Assembly (NCBI GenBank): GCA_001949185.1
Contig: BDGG01000001.1
Span: forward strand, 8,217,067-8,281,066
Reading direction: 5' to 3'
Length of the DNA: 64,000 nt
DNA from: Ramazzottius varieornatus
Lineage: Eukaryota; Tardigrada; Eutardigrada; Parachela; Ramazzottiidae
Part shown: piece after piece, positions 43,108-55,025 of the stretch
How positions within the stretch are numbered: the stretch's first letter is position 1
Layout: each line of letters starts with the position of its first letter
The notes under the pieces: model-generated
What the model was told of the DNA's origin: nothing
The model's database searches: none
What the model saw: the letters and a program-made list of their open reading frames with translations, nothing else
Program-made: the position numbers and the translations under genes

Positions 43108-43790
43108 TTACCGATTTCCGTCTGCTGATGTTTGACATCTTCCACACAGGTGGTCAGCGAACACGACTTGCAGCTGGCCCCTGACTCCCGCCCTCGACAG
43201 ACCGGTTATGAACGCATCATGTGGTATTTTGTCAAAGGTCTCCCTGCAATCCAGGAAAACCATGTCAGCTTCGTTCCGCTCCAGAGAGACCTGCACCCGT
43301 TTGTGGCTCCTCTGAACTAAGAGAACAATCTGTTTTGATTGATATAATTGGTGATATGTTCAGCTAAGTTTTTTTCAGAAAGTTAGAGGTGAGAGGAGCG
43401 AAATCGGTCGGAAGGCGGAGCCTCCTGTGTTCGGCGCTGAGACAACTTCTGCTTTTTTCCAGGCAGTAGGGAATTTGCCTGTGCACAGAAGCATGTTGAA
43501 CAGTCTTGCGAGTTGGTAGATGACTGTTGTGCCGGCAATCTTGAACGGTCGGTTTGTAATGAGCGAAGAACCGTCAGCTTTGTTGACATCAAGCTTTCGG
43601 ATAGTAACAGAGACAGCAGAAGTGGTTACGAGTTCAGGACAGTGCTGCATCGTTGGTGGCTCTATCTGGCAGGCTTGAGATGGTGGAGGTGGTTGCGTAA
43701 ATGGCTTGGCCAGTCGACGTATTCTTTAGCGAAGGTCTGGTTGATGAATTCCGCCTTATCTCGCGGGTATACGAGGTACACGCAGTGGCA
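43108..43790 (-). pseudogene. Non-LTR retrotransposon (LINE) reverse transcriptase fragment
   Basis: Minus-strand pieces in order: KAEFINQTFAKEYVDW (about 43750); VTIRKLDVNKADGSSL; LARLFNMLLCTGKFPTAWKK then FRPISLLSPL (to about 43385); and, after a gap and frame change, ADMVFLDCRETFDKIPHDAF (about 43270). These are RT fingers and palm motifs of Jockey/CR1-like elements. The catalytic FADD box is absent and stops intervene. A dead, truncated copy. Confidence 0.85.
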
Positions 43791-44126
43791 CTTCCGGGAT
43801 GGGACTGGGTGGAATAGACTTATACGATACGTATGCTTTGCAGGGATGCTACAAAGCTGCCCAAGACGAGTATATCCTTGCTTTCGGTTTCATTAAGTTC
43901 ACTTTGCGACTGCCTTTGTTTCAAAGTGTGGTCCGTTTATTGCTACTTCTTGAAGTCTTTCAAGGTGCGATAAACGGAAAACGAACTCTGAACTACTGCC
44001 ATCAACCAATGAGAAGAATCGTCGAAGATGACATTTTCTTCGCACGGCTTAGGGCGATTCAACGTTCAGTCTTTATGCAGGAAACCCTTTTGGGCCAGAT
44101 TGGTGCACGCGTTTTGAACCAGAGGG

Positions 44127-44240
44127 TAAAGCATCGCCAGCGCAGCTGCCTAGCCTTCTGGCTTAGATATTCCGCAGTGTAGCGCAGCACGCGGCAAGCC
44201 AGAAAATCTGCAGTGCAAATGCAGCGTCCTTTTCGACCTG
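44127..44240. repeat. GCTGCA-rich element, family F, copy 2 (partial)
   Basis: AGCGCAGCTGCCTAGCC followed by TTCTGGCTT and its complement AAGCCAGAA about 50 bp on, then CTGCAGTGCAAATGCAGC. It shares an 18-bp word with 26633-26650. Confidence 0.45.
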
Positions 44241-44409
44241 CATCCGAGGCATCTACCGACACCGTTGTCCCTTTCTCGCATAGTCCCGTTTCCTGTGCTG
44301 TGCGTAGCCCTTGTTGACCTTTTCTTTTTTTTTGATTGGCACGCTTGCCGAAGATAGTACTGCTGTACCCGGTGTATCAAAACGTTTTGGTGCATGTTTG
44401 AAACGCTCA

Positions 44410-45639
44410 TTTGACTGCTTGCTCTAATAAAGCTATTCGAATGAATACATTTCGGCTGTACGGAAAAAAAGCGGTGTCCATTTAATCAACTTTATCCTTG
44501 TGCGAATCCTATCAAAGTACAAACCTGCTCGCTAGTTCTGTTGTCAATAAAGCGGCGCACAGTAGAAATTTTAGCAACACCGCGCAGCTTTTCGGATTCA
44601 CGAAAAAATCCCTGAATTTTCGAGGTTTTCCCCTGTTCAACCCCCCTGGCTGTCGATACGGCCAAGAAATCCCGGTAGCCCGGTAGTCATCTTTAAGGTT
44701 GAAGCTCAGAATCTTGGGAGCCATGGCCACCGAAAACACTGTGGTGTGCCACTGGTTTATCGTACGGCAGGTGGCTATCCGACACTATCCGAACCTGAAG
44801 CCGAAAACGATGGCTCCAGATGGCGGTATGGCAGTACGTAGAAAACTGAAACAAACCGCCTCACTTCTGTCTTACTGTGTTTACAACTCTCTGTTCATCC
44901 TCGCTATATATATTGAGCTCCACTGAATCTTTGGTCCATGTCTACAGTGAAGCTTCGAGCCTGGTGGAACGTGTTTGTGGAACAGTTCGCGCAATCAATA
45001 AAAAAATTCAAATGGTATGTTCCATCGTAGTTGCTCGCGCGCCGATGAATACAGCGTTTTACGATTATTTCGGTAATCACAGTAATGGTTCGTCGAAGTC
45101 CAAAACTTTGATATGGTGACCAGTAGGCAGCAGAACAAACCACTACCAGAGTGATCAAAACTGGTACCCATATCTGCATGGTTCCCCGTGTGCTCCTCCT
45201 GATGGCGGTATGAGCCTAAGCACGGGATACTGCAAGACGATTTCGACTTCAAGCTAAATCAGCGCAATAGGTGGGCGTATACGTAGCAGACACTCCGAGA
45301 TCGCTTTTTGTGTTGAGTGCGACCATTGGAATTCTGTAAGTCAGATACCGCGTTGCTCCAGATACCGGTGAGGTGATTGTCGCCACTACATTCTCCTACT
45401 GTCACAATCGCTCACTTCAGAGGGGCGATATCCTGTTGTGCCACAGTTTAAATACCACAGAATCTCCACACCCAAAAACTAATTCAACACAATAAAATTA
45501 TCTATTCTCGTACAAATGAACCTATCGTTGACCAGGGAACACCCGTGACAACACCAGCCGAGCACGAAACCCACAGGTTCCACCCATAAAAGTCCGAGTT
45601 GTTTGTCAGTTAAGTGAGTTTCGTCAAAGTGGTTTCGTT
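44410..45639. other. No gene recognised
   Basis: Open frames at 44699-44926 and 44904-45252 have no domains. An AATAAAGC word occurs at 44426 and 44548. No structure beyond these. Confidence 0.4.
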
Positions 45640-45796
45640 ACTGTAAATATCCGATGCTATCGTGCAGCACGTGATCGTTCACGTGAAGTACAGCCGCGGT
45701 CCGGTTTGACTGCCTGTGCAACCCCCTACGGGGGTGCATCGTCAAGCACGTGTACGTACAGTAACGTACTGCGCGACAGCATCGAATGTTTACAGT
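45640..45796. mobile_element. Family C MITE, copy 1
   Basis: 157 bp. Left end ACTGTAAATATCCGATGC; the right end is the near complement (GCATCGAATGTTTACAGT). The interior has CACGTGAAGTACAGCC and CCCCTACGGGGGTGCATCG, shared in inverted order with 53062-53208. Confidence 0.75.
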
Positions 45797-46055
45797 GTTC
45801 TACAATTGGTCAGACGTTGTCCATACCGTTTGAAGAGCTGATTTTATTTTCCAGCCCACTACTTGTCACGCCTGCTGGTGCTTGGAAAATTTGGGCACAC
45901 CATGTGGCAAGTGTACAGAAGGCTCGGCTGAACTAAAATAAGCCCTTTAGCCGTTTGTCTGCCGCGGCTGAAATATATTTAGACGCGGCTAAGAACGGCT
46001 AATACGACTTATTTTAGCTTGGCCAGCCTATTATAGGCAAGTGAACTACACATAC

Positions 46056-46213
46056 GATGGGAAATTATAGGACAGTAAAAATTTTGCGACATGCCTTTTC
46101 GCTTCAGCGGTACAGAAGTACGTATACTGTGTACACGACTGATTCACAGTAATACAATTTTCGACACGTTTCCGCCTGCCATATGATTTTTACTGTCTCA
46201 AAATCTCCCATCG
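46056..46213. mobile_element. Family D MITE with about 30-bp TIRs
   Basis: The left arm ACGATGGGAAATTATAGGAC, then AGTAAAAATT, mirrors the right arm AATTTTTACTGT-like TTTTTACTGTCTCAAAATCT, then CCCATCGT. About 158 bp, non-coding interior. Confidence 0.75.
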
Positions 46214-46219
46214 TGCGTC

Positions 46220-46927
46220 CACTGTGGAATCAACATTTGAAAGCGGGTGAATGGCGTTGGATACACATTATAGTCGTACAGACGTGACAAATTAAACGTG
46301 TACGTAATGTGGCCCAGTAGCCAATCAATGTACTCCACGATCCGATAATGTTGTTATTAATTTTATATCTAAAACAAAGGTTATTGCAACTGGTCGCAAA
46401 CCACCAATGTCTCTAGGGGGCGCCGTTCGGGCAGATAAGCATCGTACTGGTTATTGAGTTTCCCGCAGCGCACCGTGTTTTCCCTAAACGAATTTCGTAC
46501 TAAACCCGGCCGAAGTTTTTTCCCGTTACCCTATCGATCACAAAGATCCTGATTGGCATCATTCATGACTTTCCCTCGTACTTTCTGACAGATGGATTTC
46601 TGTTATCAAAAAAGGTCGTTAAACGTAGAGAAAATTTGTCGGTGTCGGGAAATGCAATGCAGATACCAACCACGAGAAAAGTGAACGTGGAAGTGTAGCG
46701 TGAGCTTTGTTTCGCGAGACTCACTAATGAGAAAACGCTTGATGAAAGTCATCTACGAGGAAATAAACCGCGAAAATTTCGTGATCCTTCAGGTTTTTAT
46801 TCGGCTGGTGAACCAGCTCGTAATAGTAAGCCGATGGCTGGCTACAAAATTCACAATTGAAAATTGCCCATACAGATCGATTTCAAGCATTAAGGACCAA
46901 AGAGGAAGAGGCCATCGAAAGGAGGAA
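46220..46927. other. No gene recognised
   Basis: 3' flank of the BEN-like gene. The plus-strand frame 46700-47008 is antisense to its last exon. Confidence 0.4.
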
Positions 46928-49121
46928 CTAGTCGGATTGTGGATTTTCAGTGTGCTTAAGTACACGAGACATTTTTCGATCGAAAGTGCTGATGAATCGT
47001 TTACGTAGTTCAACTTCGGATGTTATCTGGTTATTCCCCTTTCCTCCCGTCAATCCATCCTTGGTTTTCTTGAACTTGAGAACGCGATCTGCAAAGAAAA
47101 ACGATTGTCAAAAGTAAGAAAGCGGGCTGGTTGCGTTACAACAGGCTTACCGTAAAACGACGTGAAGTTCTCCGGGCCGAAAAGCTTCGCAAACCCCACG
47201 CCTTTCGTCTTCGTCTTTGAGAGAGCGATAATATCATCGTCAGGGATTAAGACTTTCAACATCAGCTTTCGTGCGTAGTTGTCCATGTCCTTCGCGCTGT
47301 TCTGCGCTTACTGCAATCTTGCTTGTCTGACCCATATTGGAGACTTCGGCTGCAGTCGCTGGAACAGAGTGCGGTCGACTGTTGCTGGATCTGCGTTGAA
47401 TGACCAGTTGATGGCCGGAACTGTAATACGATACTATCATCAGACTGGTACACTCGAGGAACCGAACAGAAGTGATTTTTACCTTGTATCTTGGGCTTGC
47501 GTGATGGTCTGGAATGTCCCGCTGATTTCAAAATCCGATTGATCACTATGATGAGCAACAAATAAGCAAAGACTTTCATTTCTATTCGAAGAGTTTTCAT
47601 AGCTAAGCTTATTCTACACTGCATCACGCAATATTATTTTGGCACTCACTTTCAGCTTCCTTCAGCAATTCCTCCCGTTTCCGAACAAATTCCTCAATCT
47701 GCTCTGCAGTATAGTCTTTTGTTGTATCTCCATTCTTACCGCCGCTGTTTTCGCCTGTGCAAAGGAGGCGAACACGATAGCCGAATTGCGTGCAAAATTA
47801 AATGAAATTTGGGAAGCCACTTACCTCCATATTTGGCAGTCCCGGAGATGCTGACACTATCCCAGTCTTCGCTGTCGGTGAACCTAGTCTCTTCAAGAAA
47901 CAAACCAAGCACAATATGGAAGAGTACTGCAGCCGAAACGAACAGCTCGTTTACTTTTTCTGTAGTTACGATCTGTGGAAGGGTGATAACCGCTATCACT
48001 GAGATCGACCTCGTTGAAGATTTCGTCGGGATCCTTTTCTTCAGCATTGCAGGCCTTGATGTGGAGAGGCGATCCAGACTTCCGTGATGCGCTATCCTCC
48101 GAGCGTTGATGTGGCTTCTGAGTGGACTACCGAAGACCCATATGCAATTTCAAACAACTGTACCAACAGATATTGCAAACTTACCGGAAATTTGGTGCCC
48201 AATTCCTCATCTCCACTAGAAAAGAGAGTGTCCGAGCTCCGTAGCTTTGTGCTTCCAGTACACAACTGAGAGCTGCTTTTCCAATTGAGATGGGTTATGG
48301 GACCTGGAGCACTGTCATCGCCGGTGGAGTCTGCCTCTCGTTCAGAAACTTCTGGGGAAGCGACTTTACCTTCCCCACGGAAACACACCTAATCTCCCAT
48401 CGTTCAGTTTCTTTCGTTTGGTCTTGTTGTCTTCGGTTCTGTTGGCATGTGTCATCCTCGAGGTTGGGGCAGGCTTCCTGTCTGGTCTCTAGAAGAAAAC
48501 ACCGTACAGAATATCTTCCGAAACAGTGAATAATATTCCAGTATTGACATGAATAGAGCGAAGTCTAGCACACGCGACAAGCGCGTTATCCGCCTAAGAC
48601 AAGAGCGTTTAATCACCAGTACCTTTCGTTTCTTTTTCTGCTCCTTCGCTGCCTTGTCCAGTGTGTCGAACGAAGCGTTCATCCTGTCCTGGTCCTTACT
48701 CACACCAATGACCGTTGCTTTGCTGACAGGATAGACATGAGTGTAGAACAAGCGCACCTTCATCCCTTGCTGCAATATCTCTTTTTCCTTGAAGGAATTA
48801 ATTTCTCGAAAAAGAGGCTTTACTATGTCCAGAGTGATCTCGGACGGTGGCAGAAGGTAGTACACCCCGTCATCGTACTGAAACAGGACCCAGTCTGCAA
48901 AGAACAGAAAAATGTAAATGACTGCTAAGGAAATATCGATAAACGGAAAGTAATCGGCAAACAGAAAGCTTGGTTTTCTTACACGATTCCTCCCTTGTAC
49001 GGTTGACCACCGCTTTGAAGTAGTCCGGTATGGGTGTTGACGACTCAGGATCCGAGGTCTTGTAGTCGCTTGGGCGTCTGGTGGCCTTAGTAGGGTTATT
49101 CCCCTTTTCACGATGAGACAT
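46928..49121 (-). CDS. BEN-domain-like nuclear protein, gene model tentative
   Basis: Starts MSHREKGNNPTKATRRPSDY at 49121. Exons of fair quality: 48983-49121, 48623-48894, about 48392-48495, about 48197-48349, about 47950-48085, about 47824-47880, about 47648-47758, about 47310-47420, about 47150-47290 and 46928-47090. The second exon has a beta-rich Tudor-like pattern (YWVLFQYDDGVYYLLPPSEI, then GMKVRLFYTHVYPVSKATVI). The middle is acidic and Ser-rich. The C-terminus (NYARKLMLKVLIPDDDII, FAKLFGPENFTSFYDRVLKF) fits the helical pattern of a BEN domain, a DNA/chromatin-binding fold. Between WVRQARLQ and NSAKDMDNYA an in-frame TAA interrupts, unless a 30-nt intron is removed. The BEN assignment is inference from pattern, not certain. 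Confidence 0.5.
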
Positions 49122-49278
49122 ATCGCATTTCAAGAAGATGAAGGCGCATGAGCTAAGATTCTTTCTACAACATAATGCGCCTCACATCACAAAAGACATT
49201 GTCCCCGAAAACTTTCAGTCTATCCTGTGCCATGCTAGCTCGATCGCTTGATTAGCTACTCGTGACGTCATCACGGAA

Positions 49279-50217
49279 GTGGAGCTATCCAGGATCGAGC
49301 GTCACTCGGACCTGTTCCTCAGAAAATTCCAACGGTTTTTTGGCGAAGCAAACATGAAGTTCTCGATCCATCTGATGCAGCATGTGGCGCACAATATTCG
49401 ACTCCACGGACCATTGCAAAATATTTCCTGCTATGGTCCAGAAAATGAAATAGGGCGTATCGGGCGTCGAGTTTGCGCGTACAACAACACCACGAAGAGT
49501 ATCATGGCTGATTTCCGTGTTCTCGCTGAATGTTCTGTCCTAGTGGAGAATATCATGAACAAGCCAGGGACAAGTGAGCAGGTGGTTCGGTCCGCAAGGA
49601 ACGTCCTGGGATTAACAGACACGATTTTCTATTCCAAAACCTCTTCCGGTTGCTGTAAGCTTGTTGGTCGTCCGGAAGAAAACACCACAAAAACGATCAG
49701 ACGTCTCGTGGAAGCAAACGGTGTGGAAATCGGACAAGACTGGACATGCAAAGACATTTACACCTTCAAGAAAGCTGTGATCGAGAACGGAATTCAAGTA
49801 AGGACCCAGAAGCACAACGAAAAGTATTGCCGCAATGAAAGCATCGTGATGGATAGCAGTGGAACTGTTATTGCGGTGAAACATGTGATTGCAGCAGTCG
49901 ACGTTGAAGCGGAAAAAGTTTGCGGGACGTTTGTTTTCGGAGAAGCGCTGACCACAACCCACACTAACATCTCCGGTAATTCTCCCGTCAAAGTCAATCA
50001 TATTTTTGAGCTCGAGCGTTCGCGTGATCTTGTGCTCATTAACACAGCCGACATAACCAAGCATTCGGTCATATTGAAAGAGCAGGACAACTTGTTCACT
50101 GTCAGCCCTCCCTCAAATGTTTTCTGTGTTATAAGCAGTATTTGTCCAAATTTTCGACGTCAAAAATGTGAGTTACAGTTTTCAGTACCTTGGTTTTATC
50201 ATGTTCCTGATGTGTGA
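49279..50217 (+). pseudogene. C-terminal fragment of a CACTA/EnSpm-type transposase-associated protein
   Basis: Open for 312 codons without an early ATG (first in-frame Met at 49354). Opening IERHSDLFLRKFQRFFGEAN, then MKFSIHLMQHVAHNIRLHGP, LQNISCYGPENEIGRIGR. This is the L..F...YG...(M)..N.H...H.......GPL...S.F.FE pattern typical of the domain following the nuclease in CACTA (Tnp2-like) proteins. The catalytic region is missing upstream, so it is a truncated insertion. The long open frame means it is recent or retained; no sign of expression can be judged. Confidence 0.6.
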
Positions 50218-52225
50218 GTGCTTTTCCAACTCCTACTCTTGCGTACCTTCTTCGGACTCCATGTTGAGGTCGTAACCGGCAACTACCAGTTGTCCGCCCA
50301 ACGAGCGCAGGTAGAGCCGACGAGAAAATGTCGCCAAGCCCTGCTTGATGGCATCCGAGAGCTTCTTCATGTCAATGTCGCAATTGAAGCATACTACACA
50401 GGACATGCCAGCTTCACCTTAACAACCTGTACAGAAAACAATCGTGATCAACCGTTCTGATTGCTGGTCGAATTTTCGAGAGACCGTACTTTCATTTCGC
50501 TGGTCTCTCTGTCAACTTTAGTTAAGTAAACGAACCTAAATTTCTCACTTCTTTGAACAGCATTTGCTCATGATTCTCAGGTAGGCTTGTTTCCTCTTTT
50601 TCTTCGCTGTATTATGTATCTCACGCTTATGTGATTTTAGAATTTTTTTGGTCTTTATCATTGATGGGATGCGAAGGTCTACGTCGATTTTTATGTTTAC
50701 GTTTCTCTCTCATAATTTACGTTTCTCAAGTATGATTTTAGTTTCGGGACTTATTTCCCATTCAAACGCCATATTCGAGAAAAATTGTCGACATCGATAA
50801 CATTCTTCCATCGCACAGTTAACAAAATTCGGCATATTTCTCATCAATGGCGCTTGATCGTAGTTCCGTCGAAAAGTGATCGATAGGGTTAACTGGTGAA
50901 ATGCTTTTGACTCTGTCTCGACATTCGACATTCGTTCACATGGATCTTTCTAGAGGTATGACTGTTGGAAAATCCACGCAACCGTTTACAATGTCTTTTA
51001 AAAAAACCGAGCATCATCATTCGACGAAATCAACATTTGTCCATCTCTTGGCGTGTGATGCTGTACTTTCCACGTTTTAGAAGCACGTCGATTCTCCGCA
51101 GTTAGAACTGCCGACGCCGTACGCGCATCATCTCGGCTCGTTGAGTGAGCCTTCGTTATGCTTGTCTTCAGACACCTCGAGCGATGTCCTTTCGAGGCTT
51201 TCAGTTTTGGCAGATCTGCAGCATCCCAGGTGGCTGACTTTCTCGAAGATTACAAGTTTCTCGTATCAAAGTCTATGTCTCACAGCAGTAGCCAGTGGGT
51301 TTAGATACAGAAGGTACTGACATTGGAAACGTCGGGTTGCTGGACATGTGCGGATTACAAAGAAAATTCAGCAGAATTTGGATGTCGACATGTCTTGTTT
51401 TCGCTCCGACATGGATTCCATCGATGGTGTCATCGATTTGCAGATCCGCTTGCACATACGAATCCCAGTAAATTACATTGTTTGCAGCACTCCGCATAAG
51501 CACTTCACGCACAGCAGCGTTATACAGTATCATATTTTCGTTCGTAAGTTCTCTGTGAACAAAGCACTTCTCATGTTTATATTCTTCTTGCTGTACATGA
51601 GAAACAAATATAGGTCACTGGAAGCGTAGTCCAATCATTCAGGTACCTGTGAGAAGGATGAACGGATAACAATCGCCGTTCATCCACCAGATTTTGCGGC
51701 GTCCATATGACGGAGCTGGTAGGGAAGTCGCGGTTCAAAATCTGCAGCTGAGTTGTGACGTTTCTAAAAGTAAACTCGATCATCATGGATGCAACAGGTG
51801 AGACGTTCTGAAGTGTAGCTTAATCTATACTGGTGCATGTGGCCGATAATTTCGTCCAAAGATACTAGTCTCGAAAAAGGGTGTCCCTCGATCGCCCTGT
51901 GATCTGGTGACATAAACCCATAAAGAAACACCACGACCCGGACTTGACAAAGAGGTTATCTAAATGACGAAACCTGCTGGTACTAACGGGACGTTCAGGA
52001 GCTTCGTACGCTGATCTCCTCTATGATGCTGTTATCTGATACACCCCTAACAGGTAAATGCCCTCACATGATGTGAACGAGCAAGAACTGATGTCATGGA
52101 CTCCTCTGAAGCGTCAGACAATCCACACCGGAGCACTTCTACTGTCTCAGATAAATGTGAATTAAAATAAATGTTCTTTCTTTATCGACATTTTCGTCAG
52201 GGAGCCGAAAACGTGTTTCAATGTA
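50218..52225. other. No gene recognised
   Basis: About 2 kb, AT-leaning, with frames under 95 codons on both strands (50710-50931 minus, 51273-51533 minus, 51348-51629 plus). None has a domain or splice structure. Confidence 0.45.
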
Positions 52226-53298
52226 ACTCTGGCGTACGTCCGACCCAACCGGGTCGACGACCCTGTGGCCAATCGACCCCGGCTCATTTGGTCGACTTGA
52301 ATCGCCCTGTGCTCCACGCAATATTAGTAATTAAAGGTCCAGTAATCTCGTCCCATGATATTCGCGCGTCGACCATGCGCTGCATCCTCAAAAAACAGTG
52401 TTGTTTCGATTTGACTGTTTTGATTTTAATTGCACATAATTGGAATACCCCCGGCCGCAGCAATTTCAATTATATGGGATTCAATCCAGCTGAATTATCT
52501 ATCACAATTAACCGGAATTCAGCTCGATACAGCAACTGAAATTATTTCGAATGTGGCATATTCATACGACTGGTACTTTAACGCGCCGCAAGCCTCTCCT
52601 CTCTTGCGCGTAGAATGCCCGTCAGATGTTTAGCGCAAAGCATCGTGCAGCCAAGGCACTGTATACGGATGTGGAGGTGTCAACCCGATTTTTACGCTAC
52701 TGAAAGTCTCTCGCGTATGCTGTCATACTCGTGAAACATTCACTTGATGCACCTAAGTGCATTTTACCGCGCTGTTTCGCGCAAAGTTGATATTTCAAAC
52801 TGTCACATTCTGTATTTCGATTACCAATTGTAATTTTGTTCTATTTTCCGAATTCCACTATAATTCGAATTAATATTCAAATTGTCTAGCCCGGAATTTC
52901 CAATTTCAATTGTCAAAATGGAATGCCAAAACCGTCGTTTTCGGCCAATTATTTTTAATTGTCGATTGTAATGATCGAAACAACACTGCCTCAAAAACAA
53001 TAATGCTAAAGGTTTTTATGTTAAAACTTGTGAGCACGTCAGCAAGCACAGATAATTGAATACTGTAAATATTCGCTGCATCCGCGCAGTACGCACTCGT
53101 ACGTAACGATGCACCCCCGTAGGGGAATGCGCAATTCGTGAAACGGGACCGGGGCTGTACTTCACTTTTACGATGACGTAGTGCGCGGACGCAGCAAATA
53201 TTTACAGTAATCTGTGGACCCGCGGTCGTCCACTGGCCGAATGACCCGGGGTCGATCGGCCACAACGTCGTTGACCCGGTCGGGTCGGACCTACGCTC
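52226..53298. mobile_element. Element of about 1.07 kb with about 70-bp inverted ends
   Basis: Left end (52226-52292: GTCCGACCCAACCGGGTCGA, GTGGCCAATCGACCCCGG, TCATTTGG) is the near complement of the right end (53228-53298). The interior is AT-rich and non-coding, and includes a nested family C MITE near the right end. Confidence 0.75.
53062..53208. mobile_element. Family C MITE, copy 2, nested
   Basis: 147 bp with ends ACTGTAAATATTCGCTGC and GCAGCAAATATTTACAGT. Carries GATGCACCCCCGTAGGGG and GGGGCTGTACTTCAC, the complements of copy 1 words. Its position inside the 52226-53298 element dates it as the younger insertion. Confidence 0.75.
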
Positions 53299-53363
53299 AG
53301 GCACGTTCCATAATCAAAATTTCTTCGTAGAAATTTGCCTTATAAAAAAGTATTCAAACTTTG

Positions 53364-53757
53364 GACCTGACGCCACGACTCGAGTCATCGGCTCCGGTCG
53401 GCACAAACGGCTCGACCAGGTACCTGCATGAAACGCGCCTAAGAAGTTTTAATTCAAAAGCAGCAGGGAGGGAGTTGGGCGCAGACAGACTGACACCAGA
53501 CAATTAGCTAAGAGCACTTTTTACCGTATTCGGACCACGAAAAACCCTTCAGTTCCAGGTAATTGTCGACCGAGTATGGTAAAAAGCTCTGAGTGCTCCC
53601 AAATGCTCTCAACTAATCGTATAGTGTCGGTCTTTCGTGCCGGACGTGCTCCGTACTATTTTTGAATAAAAACTTCTTAGGCGCGTTTTATGCAAGTTCC
53701 TGGTCGAGCCGTTTGTACTAACCGGAGCCCAAGATTCATGTCGTGACGTCAGATCCA
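53364..53757. mobile_element. Foldback MITE with about 95-bp arms
   Basis: Arms 53364-53460 and 53660-53757 share ACAAACGGCTCGACCAGG, AAACGCGCCTAAGAAGTTTT and GGCTCCGGT in inverted order. The 200-bp loop has its own short inverted words (TTTTTACCGTATTCGG / CGAGTATGGTAAAAAG). A CGTAGAAATTTGC word flanks both sides (about 53321 and 53790) and could be an older target repeat. Confidence 0.8.
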
Positions 53758-54289
53758 CAGTAATTTTTTTATTAGGCTAACTTTGTCGTAGAAATTTGCT
53801 TGTCGAAAATTTTGTCGTAAAATTTTTGCGACAAAGTTTGCCTACGGGACGCGCCTGCCTGCACTACCTTGAACGGCACGGGTATTAAGAAGTCGACCTA
53901 CCTCATTTTCTTTACCGACGATGGCTTTCATCGTTGTCCCTGACAAAATTTTCGATCAAAACGGAAGATAACTTTTGATTTTTCTGAAAAGGTAGAAGTG
54001 TTCGGCTGTAGATCCCCTTTGTTTTTGTTCTCGACGACTCGATGCCAGCGAAGATACAGGTTCAGTAGACACACAAGAACTTAGTGGTGCCATACCAGGT
54101 GGAAAACTGATCCCCGTTTTTTGAACTCCTTTTAGCGCTAGAGAGGAGACCATGACGTCACTTCCTGCTTGGGGAGAGTAAGCTTTTTCCACTAAAAGTA
54201 TCGAAACGCAGATCGGCATATGACGTTTTTTTAAAAAGTACTGTACTTGAAAGTTATACACATGTACCACCCTAGCTAGGCTGTACGGG

Positions 54290-55025
54290 AGTGGTTGCTC
54301 TATAGTGGTTTGGGTCAACGACCGTAGTACTTTCGGAAACCCTGGAGACAGATTTCTTGTGTAATGTTTTCGGCAGTGCATCGTTTAATAATCCACACTC
54401 CTGAGCCAATGATGATCTGGTCGGGCTTCGATTTCCGAAGCTTTAAGCCCCGAAGTGCCGCTCCTAAAGCGCCATCTCCTGCATCCATTTCCACCATCCA
54501 AAAGAACTCGATGCGTAAATTGGCAATTGGTATCACGGTCACCGTACTTCCATGCTTGTTAGCGGTTGCTTTGATGTTTGTGACAGATGTATTGGCGTAA
54601 ATATCGTGTTCCATACCAGTGAGATGGTAAATTAATCCATCACGAAGCTGTCTGATGCGAGAATCTCCCAGCAAAACAATATGGTTTGCTTTTCCCCGAC
54701 CCAAAGAGCGTTTCCGTAAGCAAGCGGCGGAATCACTGCAACGACAAACATAGTTATGTGCTATGTATCAGCATCCCAATATGTACAAGAAGAATGGGCG
54801 AAGACCTTACTTCAGTTTCTTCCAGTGCATGAGCTTGCACGATGGGTTCCATAAAGTTTTCTGGTTGTCACCTGAAGACAGAAAATATCCTCCTGTGAAC
54901 ATCGAAAGACAAGATTCCGTAATTAGGTTGTGCTGTGCCTCCCAATACAAATAATCCGCTAGTATCAGTACCATCAAGACGAAGGAAGTGATGGCTCCCT
55001 TCCACAGGTAGTTCTGCCTCAGCAT
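54290..55025 (-). pseudogene. CASD1: CASD1-like sialate O-acetyltransferase, N-terminal SGNH part only
   Basis: CASD1 acetylates sialic acids in the Golgi. Exon 54811-55025 begins MLRQNYLWKGAITSFVLMVL (signal anchor), then ESCLSMFTGGYFLSSGDNQK and LWNPSCKLM, matching the lumenal start of CASD1. After a phase-consistent splice the next exon (from 54735 down) has the catalytic-serine block VLLGDSRIRQLRDGLI, then FFWMVEMD and KPDQIIIGSGVWIIK. Near 54370 the frame must change by one base: HYTRNLSPGFPKVL is the family continuation, one frame over. The second catalytic D-x-x-H motif and the multi-pass acyltransferase part are not found downstream. Truncated, probably a pseudogene. Confidence 0.75.
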
